Below are positions 60,733-64,000 of a stretch of DNA of 64,000 nt, one piece after another. The translations under genes were made by a program, and so were the position numbers. Each line of letters starts with the position of its first letter. Within the stretch, counting starts at the first letter, position 1. The notes under the pieces are model-generated. The model worked only from the letters and a program-made list of their open reading frames with translations, had not been told where the DNA came from and ran no database searches. The stretch is taken from assembly GCA_023423045.1 (NCBI GenBank), contig JAFAGA010000079.1:1-64000 (forward strand), read 5' to 3'. This DNA is from Bacillota bacterium (GTDB lineage Bacteria > Bacillota > Clostridia > Lachnospirales > Lachnospiraceae).

Positions 60733-61893
60733 TTATTTTCCCAAAGAAGCCAGCTTCGCCTCCGCTTCCTCCTGGGTATCCCCAAAAATAAACATGTAAA
60801 GCTCCACCCGGTTCTTCTCCCAATTCAATACCAGAGGGTATCCGATTCCATTGTATTTCTTCGGAGCATCAAAGCTTCCATCCACCGGGATACGGGAGGT
60901 CTCCATCGTAGTGATCTTGTTTTCTACAACCGCTTCCATGGCCCTTTCTATCTGCCTCTGAGACAGATTCGTGGTAACATAACCCAGTCCCTGTTTCGTG
61001 ATAGGAAGTAACTGCAGCATATTTCTCGGCGCCACATAGCTGTCAAACATCGCCTTCAAAACCCGCTGCTGGCGCACAATACGACCATAATCGTTATTTG
61101 CTCCTCCCAGGGTTTTAACCTTACGGACACGGCAATATCCCATGGCCTGATTTCCGTTCAGCCGGTTTACTCCGGCATGAACATTCCGGTTTTCCTTTTT
61201 AGAGATGTAATTTGTCTTATTCAGATACGCTGCTTCCTCTTTTCCCAGTTCAATGGTAACTCCGCCCAGCATATCTACAATTTCCTCAAAAGACTTAAAA
61301 TCAACTGAGGCATATCCGTCTATTTGTATCTTATAGTTCGTTTCAATAGTCTTTATCAAAAGCGCCGCCCCGCCCTTGGAGTAGGCCGCATTCAGCTTAT
61401 TTGATTTGTAGCCTGGAATTTCAACATAGCTGTCTCTTAACAGAGAAGTAAGCTTCACTGTATTATCCTTTGTATTAATGGATGCAATCATCATGGAATC
61501 CGTGTTCTTCGCTCCTCCGAATCCTTCTATACCAAAGATCAGATAATTCGTTACATAATCCTCATGCCGTATCCCCGGAACATGCTCAATCTTATCCTCT
61601 TCGATTTCCTCTTCCTCTTCCGTTTTATCCGTATTATTATATACAAAATTACCTGCTGCCCGGTATATGAGCCGGCGCCCGGTCTTTGTTCCCAGCATAA
61701 ATCCCATACCTACCAGCAACAGAGCCATAATAATAGTTACTGTCTTAAGAGCCCGGTACTTCTTCTTCCTGGATTTCTTACCCCTTCCCTGTCGTGGTCT
61801 TTCTTCCCACTCCTGTGATTCCTGCTGGTCTTCCTCCATGATTTCCGCAACCTGCCGCTTCAGCAGCTCTTCCTGCTCTCTTTTATCCTGCAT
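60733..61893 (-). CDS. LytR-CpsA-Psr (LCP) family wall polymer ligase
   Basis: 386-aa membrane-anchored protein. A long acidic/basic N-terminal tail (about residues 1-45) is followed by one transmembrane helix (about 48-68, VTIIMALLLVGMGFMLG). The LCP domain starts near 105 with YLIFGIEGFGGAKNTDSMMI (conserved Asp), SLLRDSYVEIPG with the key Arg, and KLNAAYSKGGAALL. FGRIVRQQRVL-like segment (NDYGRIVRQQRVL) is also present. It attaches polymers such as wall teichoic acid or capsule to peptidoglycan. ATG 61893 has GAGGTG 8 nt upstream; an in-frame ATG at 61917 is possible. Confidence 0.9.
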   Translation of the reverse strand: MQDKREQEELLKRQVAEIMEEDQQESQEWEERPRQGRGKKSRKKKYRALKTVTIIMALLLVGMGFMLGTKTGRRLIYRAAGNFVYNNTDKTEEEEEIEEDKIEHVPGIRHEDYVTNYLIFGIEGFGGAKNTDSMMIASINTKDNTVKLTSLLRDSYVEIPGYKSNKLNAAYSKGGAALLIKTIETNYKIQIDGYASVDFKSFEEIVDMLGGVTIELGKEEAAYLNKTNYISKKENRNVHAGVNRLNGNQAMGYCRVRKVKTLGGANNDYGRIVRQQRVLKAMFDSYVAPRNMLQLLPITKQGLGYVTTNLSQRQIERAMEAVVENKITTMETSRIPVDGSFDAPKKYNGIGYPLVLNWEKNRVELYMFIFGDTQEEAEAKLASLGK

Positions 61894-62085
61894 CTCTCTC
61901 ACCTCATCATCTATCATAGATCCTATGTTTCTCTGTCCAATGCTGTCTTATTTTATCATATGTGCTCAAAATAATAAAGTGCTATAAGTAACAAACCAGT
62001 AATTTACAAACAGATAGAGATTTTAAAAATAGAATCACTTAAAAAATCAACAGAAATATAATTCGTAATTTCATTAACATTTCCA

Positions 62086-62113
62086 TTGACAAATTTACTA
62101 TTTTTGATATACT
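62086..62113 (+). promoter_or_regulatory. Promoter of tRNA-Ala
   Basis: TTGACA (62086-62091) and TATACT (62108-62113) are spaced 16 nt, 13 nt before the mature tRNA 5' end. Confidence 0.7.
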
Positions 62114-62126
62114 TACATATAGTTAC

Positions 62127-62199
62127 GGGGCATTAGCGCAGTTGGGAGCGCACCACACTGGCAGTGTGGGGGTCAGGGGTTCAAGTCCCCTATGCTCCA
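62127..62199 (+). tRNA. tRNA-Ala (anticodon GGC)
   Basis: A complete 73-nt cloverleaf: acceptor GGGGCAT with ATGCTCC, D arm GCGC/GCGC, anticodon stem CCACA/TGTGG with loop CTGGCAG (anticodon GGC), T arm AGGGG/CCCCT with TTCAAGT. The acceptor has the G3-U70 pair that identifies alanine tRNA. CCA is not encoded after A73. No integrase or duplicated tRNA end is seen beside it. Confidence 0.95.
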
Positions 62200-62249
62200 T
62201 TTTTATTGTCCAAACAACATTACAGATAATAGCGATTTAAAAAAGTAAA

Positions 62250-62273
62250 GCACTCGGGAATGAGTGTTTTTTT
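62250..62273 (+). terminator. Rho-independent terminator after tRNA-Ala
   Basis: CACTCG (62251-62256) pairs with TGAGTG (62261-62266) around GGAA, followed by TTTTTTT. Fits the end of the tRNA transcript. Confidence 0.75.
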
Positions 62274-62320
62274 GATACCATAGTCTTTCATCTAAATTGA
62301 TCAACTGAAGTTCTCGCCTG

Positions 62321-62351
62321 AACAGAAGAAAGCACCCCGCAGGATGCTTTT
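62321..62351 (-). terminator. Terminator of the SHOCT gene
   Basis: In the minus-strand RNA GCAUCC (62347-62342) pairs with GGGUGC (62337-62332) using a U-G wobble that is a C/A mismatch on the plus strand, and is followed by TTTCTTC. It lies about 60 nt past the stop at 62409. Confidence 0.55.
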
Positions 62352-62408
62352 CTTTACCACTATTCTTCATCGTCATCTTCAAGCATGATATATGTATACT
62401 CTTGCGCC

Positions 62409-62777
62409 TTATAGATTAAGCAACTGCTTTTTCTTTAAATCATATTCTTCCTGTGTGATAGCGCCGCCATCTAACAACTGCTTATATTTCATTAATTCGT
62501 CAGCACCAGAAAGCTGGCTGCCCGCATTAATAGGGGTCATCTGCATTTTTCTAATATATTCCTTGATTTGCAAAGCTGTCTCATACTTTTTCTTCGAATT
62601 GAGTACAATCGTGTTTTCATCTTTTATATAATCATTTACTGTTTTCATTCTGCTATTATCCAAGCCGCCCACTGTCTGAAAATAGAGATAGCCACCTATC
62701 AGTCCAGGCTTTTTAAGCTGAACCGATATAACATTGCCTACCACTTCAACTGTTTTGCCAGCAGTACTTATGATCAT
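62409..62777 (-). CDS. SHOCT domain protein
   Basis: 122-aa protein. The last about 35 residues are a SHOCT domain: ADELMKYKQLLDGGAITQEE and YDLKKKQLL. The N-terminal about 70 residues (GKTVEVVGNVISVQLKKPGL, GYLYFQ, IVLNSKKKYETALQIKEYI) are beta-rich, like a small pleckstrin-like domain often found with SHOCT. Its role is unknown; SHOCT is thought to be an oligomerisation module. AAGGGGGATAATC precedes the ATG. A single gene on the minus strand. Confidence 0.75.
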   Translation of the reverse strand: MIISTAGKTVEVVGNVISVQLKKPGLIGGYLYFQTVGGLDNSRMKTVNDYIKDENTIVLNSKKKYETALQIKEYIRKMQMTPINAGSQLSGADELMKYKQLLDGGAITQEEYDLKKKQLLNL

Positions 62778-62894
62778 GATTATCCCCCTTATAAAATATA
62801 TAATTTACTATATTTTATAACAAAAGTAATAATTTTGCAATTACATTTGTAATTATTACCTATCACAACTTCATAAAAATACATGGTTTTCTTT

Positions 62895-62923
62895 TTGACA
62901 AAATATGTTATAAGGATTATAAT
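62895..62923 (+). promoter_or_regulatory. Perfect consensus promoter
   Basis: TTGACA (62895-62900), a 17-nt spacer and TATAAT (62918-62923). It reads into about 230 nt with gene debris before the next intact start at 63158. It is the best sigma-A promoter in this part of the window. Confidence 0.8.
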
Positions 62924-62995
62924 TCCAGTATAATACTAAGGCAATTTCAAGTAAAATAACCTGGCTATGTTGAAGCGAGAAGGCTATATACGTGA

Positions 62996-63145
62996 AGCCG
63001 CCGCTTTATCAGACGCTCTGGAAATGACTATATTGAAGAGAAAGCCCTATGGTCTTCCGCCGGAATGCCTTATATGGAAATAGAACTGTTATTAAAAGCC
63101 GGTTTGAGTATGATCGACATTATCAACTCAGCAACCCAGGGAGGG
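62996..63145 (+). pseudogene. Amidohydrolase C-terminal fragment (debris)
   Basis: The frame from 62996 contains DYIEEKALWSSAGMPYMEIE and then LLLKAGLSMIDIINSATQGG, which resembles the E-L-x-x-L-x-x-A-G-L-x-x-x-x-x-I-x-x-A-T segment of imidazolonepropionase-type amidohydrolases. A stop (TGA 62993) precedes it, and neither metal-binding motifs nor the rest of the enzyme is present. The frame then runs straight into the intact small gene at 63158. I infer gene remains left after a deletion. Confidence 0.45.
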
Positions 63146-63157
63146 ATGAAAATATCA

Positions 63158-63532
63158 ATGAAAATAGTAAAACGGACTATCATTATCCTATCAGCAGTCA
63201 TTGCTGTAATACTACTGGGATATTTCCTGCGGATTGACCGCTTCGGCATGGCGAAAATCTCATGGATCGATTGTCTCAAAATAAATAATACTATGTATTC
63301 CGGCAATTTTGAACGAACCCTGGTAGATGCAGCCTCTCTTGGGGAAGAAATGGGCAAGGTAAAATTCAATGTATCCCAAAATGTAAATAACCCCAGTTAC
63401 CGCTTTCGCAACGGGGATGCAGCTTTTTTAGAGGTTGGCACCAAAATATATTCCGTAAAATCCGATACGGAGGCCATTGCTGTAAAAGTGGGTGAGGATT
63501 ACTTTCTGTACAAAGCCGACCGTGGAAAGTAG
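63158..63532 (+). CDS. Small membrane-anchored protein, unknown
   Basis: 124-aa protein with a single hydrophobic segment at about residues 6-24 (RTIIILSAVIAVILLGYFL) after a short basic N-terminus, then an extracytoplasmic part of about 95 residues (FGMAKISWIDCLKINNTMYS; FRNGDAAFLEVGTKIYSVKS). I recognise no named domain. ATG 63158 is the likely start, with GGGAGGG 12 nt upstream. ATG 63146 abuts that site. The open frame continues upstream into amidohydrolase-like debris. A terminator follows at 63552. Confidence 0.6.
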   Translation: MKIVKRTIIILSAVIAVILLGYFLRIDRFGMAKISWIDCLKINNTMYSGNFERTLVDAASLGEEMGKVKFNVSQNVNNPSYRFRNGDAAFLEVGTKIYSVKSDTEAIAVKVGEDYFLYKADRGK

Positions 63533-63551
63533 CTTTGTACGCAAATTATAT

Positions 63552-63600
63552 AAAGCTGCGGTACCAGCCATCCCTTAAAGATGCCGGTAGCGCAGCTTTT
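63552..63600. terminator. Bidirectional terminator
   Basis: AAAGCTGCG (63552-63560) pairs with CGCAGCTTT (63591-63599), with further pairing inside (TACC.GCCATC with GATGCCGGTA) and T-rich ends on both strands. It lies between the small membrane protein and the convergent TraX gene. Confidence 0.8.
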
Positions 63601-63610
63601 ATCAATCATA

Positions 63611-64000
63611 TTATGCAATCCCCATAAAGTAACAGATTAAATATAAAAGAAGCAGATGTCCCGGGTAGAAGATATAGAATACATATTTCATCTTCCATCC
63701 CCGCTTACCATTATATAACGCGGCAGGAATCAGGGCAAAGAAGGACGTCAGCTCTGTCAGGTTCATAATTGTCAGGGTTATGCAGGCTCCTAATACTGCC
63801 TTGAAGTTATTCCTTCGCAGCATATATACCACAGCAATGGTCAGGATACCAAAGGCAGAATAATCTGTTTTAAGAAATAACGCCAAAAACATGCCGGCCA
63901 CCAGGATCAACAAATCGGCGAACAGAATTCCGGCCTTCTGCTGCGAACGCTTTTTGCTTACGATTAAATAGACCAGCAGGCACAGCAGGGTGATTACTGC
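63611..64000 (-). CDS. TraX family membrane protein, partial (5' end beyond window)
   Basis: The last 129 residues of a membrane protein. The frame stays open to the window edge at 64000. Hydrophobic segments alternate with basic turns. LYNGKRGWKMKYVFYIFYPG followed by HLLLLYLI near the C-terminus is the TraX signature (Y-N-G-x-R-G...K-x-x-F-Y-x-x-Y-P-x-H). TraX relatives are thought to acetylate or otherwise act on surface polymers or pilin. The start is not in the window. Confidence 0.82.
   Translation of the reverse strand, partial: AVITLLCLLVYLIVSKKRSQQKAGILFADLLILVAGMFLALFLKTDYSAFGILTIAVVYMLRRNNFKAVLGACITLTIMNLTELTSFFALIPAALYNGKRGWKMKYVFYIFYPGHLLLLYLICYFMGIA

Noticed and set aside
62127..62199. 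Integrated element at tRNA-Ala
   Set aside because: No integrase, no direct repeat of the tRNA 3' end and no element-like genes are next to it.

Overview
The window reads as chromosomal DNA of a moderately low-GC anaerobic firmicute, most likely a Lachnospiraceae-type clostridium. The signs are strong AGGAGG ribosome sites, TTG/GTG starts, TTGACA/TATAAT promoters, YesM/YesN-type two-component pairs beside CUT1 sugar transporters without their own ATPase, GH43/GH2/GH65 glycan enzymes, L-cysteine desulfidase, XdhC, LCP and TraX proteins. The genus is inference. I see no phage, transposase or CRISPR array.

Layout. 0-10 kb: an accessory stretch of mostly single-gene units (truncated methyltransferase, two GNAT_acetyltran-type acetyltransferases, a P-loop kinase-like protein, histidine phosphatase, APH-like kinase, a small membrane protein with a small exported peptide, MATE pump, ECF sigma/anti-sigma pair, methyltransferase), with gene debris and a duplicated promoter block. 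10-20 kb: a UDP-sugar pyrophosphorylase, then sugar locus 1 (response regulator and sensor kinase on the minus strand; binding protein and two permeases on the plus strand; convergent GH43 enzyme with a C-terminal discoidin-like domain). 20-25 kb: Nudix hydrolase, an AraC-type regulator with an internal ribosome site, NudC, a truncated phosphatase, an unrecognised 372-aa protein, LMW tyrosine phosphatase.

24.4-38.6 kb: two minus-strand operons. The short one (hydroxypyruvate-isomerase-like protein, XdhC, LMW phosphatase) starts behind a perfect 14-bp inverted repeat. The long one (locus 2) runs UroD-like methyltransferase, binding protein, two permeases, response regulator, M20 dipeptidase, aldo/keto reductase, L-cysteine desulfidase; its sensor kinase is divergent. 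The gene content suggests import and breakdown of a small, perhaps cysteine-containing or methylated, conjugate; that substrate is a guess. 38.7-44.5 kb: a complete oligopeptide-type ABC transporter operon (D-F-B-C-A) from a consensus promoter.

44.9-56.5 kb: a J-domain protein, then sugar locus 3 on the minus strand (binding protein, two permeases, LacZ-type GH2 beta-galactosidase, GH65 phosphorylase, EamA transporter, LacI-type regulator), with a fragment of an M42 peptidase between the last two. 57-64 kb: two GNAT proteins around a 78-aa protein; arginyl-tRNA synthetase preceded by an 18-aa leader peptide with five arginines and a strong terminator (apparent attenuator, the best find here); LCP protein; tRNA-Ala(GGC); SHOCT protein; amidohydrolase debris; a small membrane protein; and a partial TraX protein at the right edge.

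All three sugar transport operons have a hairpin between the binding-protein gene and the first permease gene, and none encodes an ATPase, so a shared MsmX-type ATPase elsewhere is expected.
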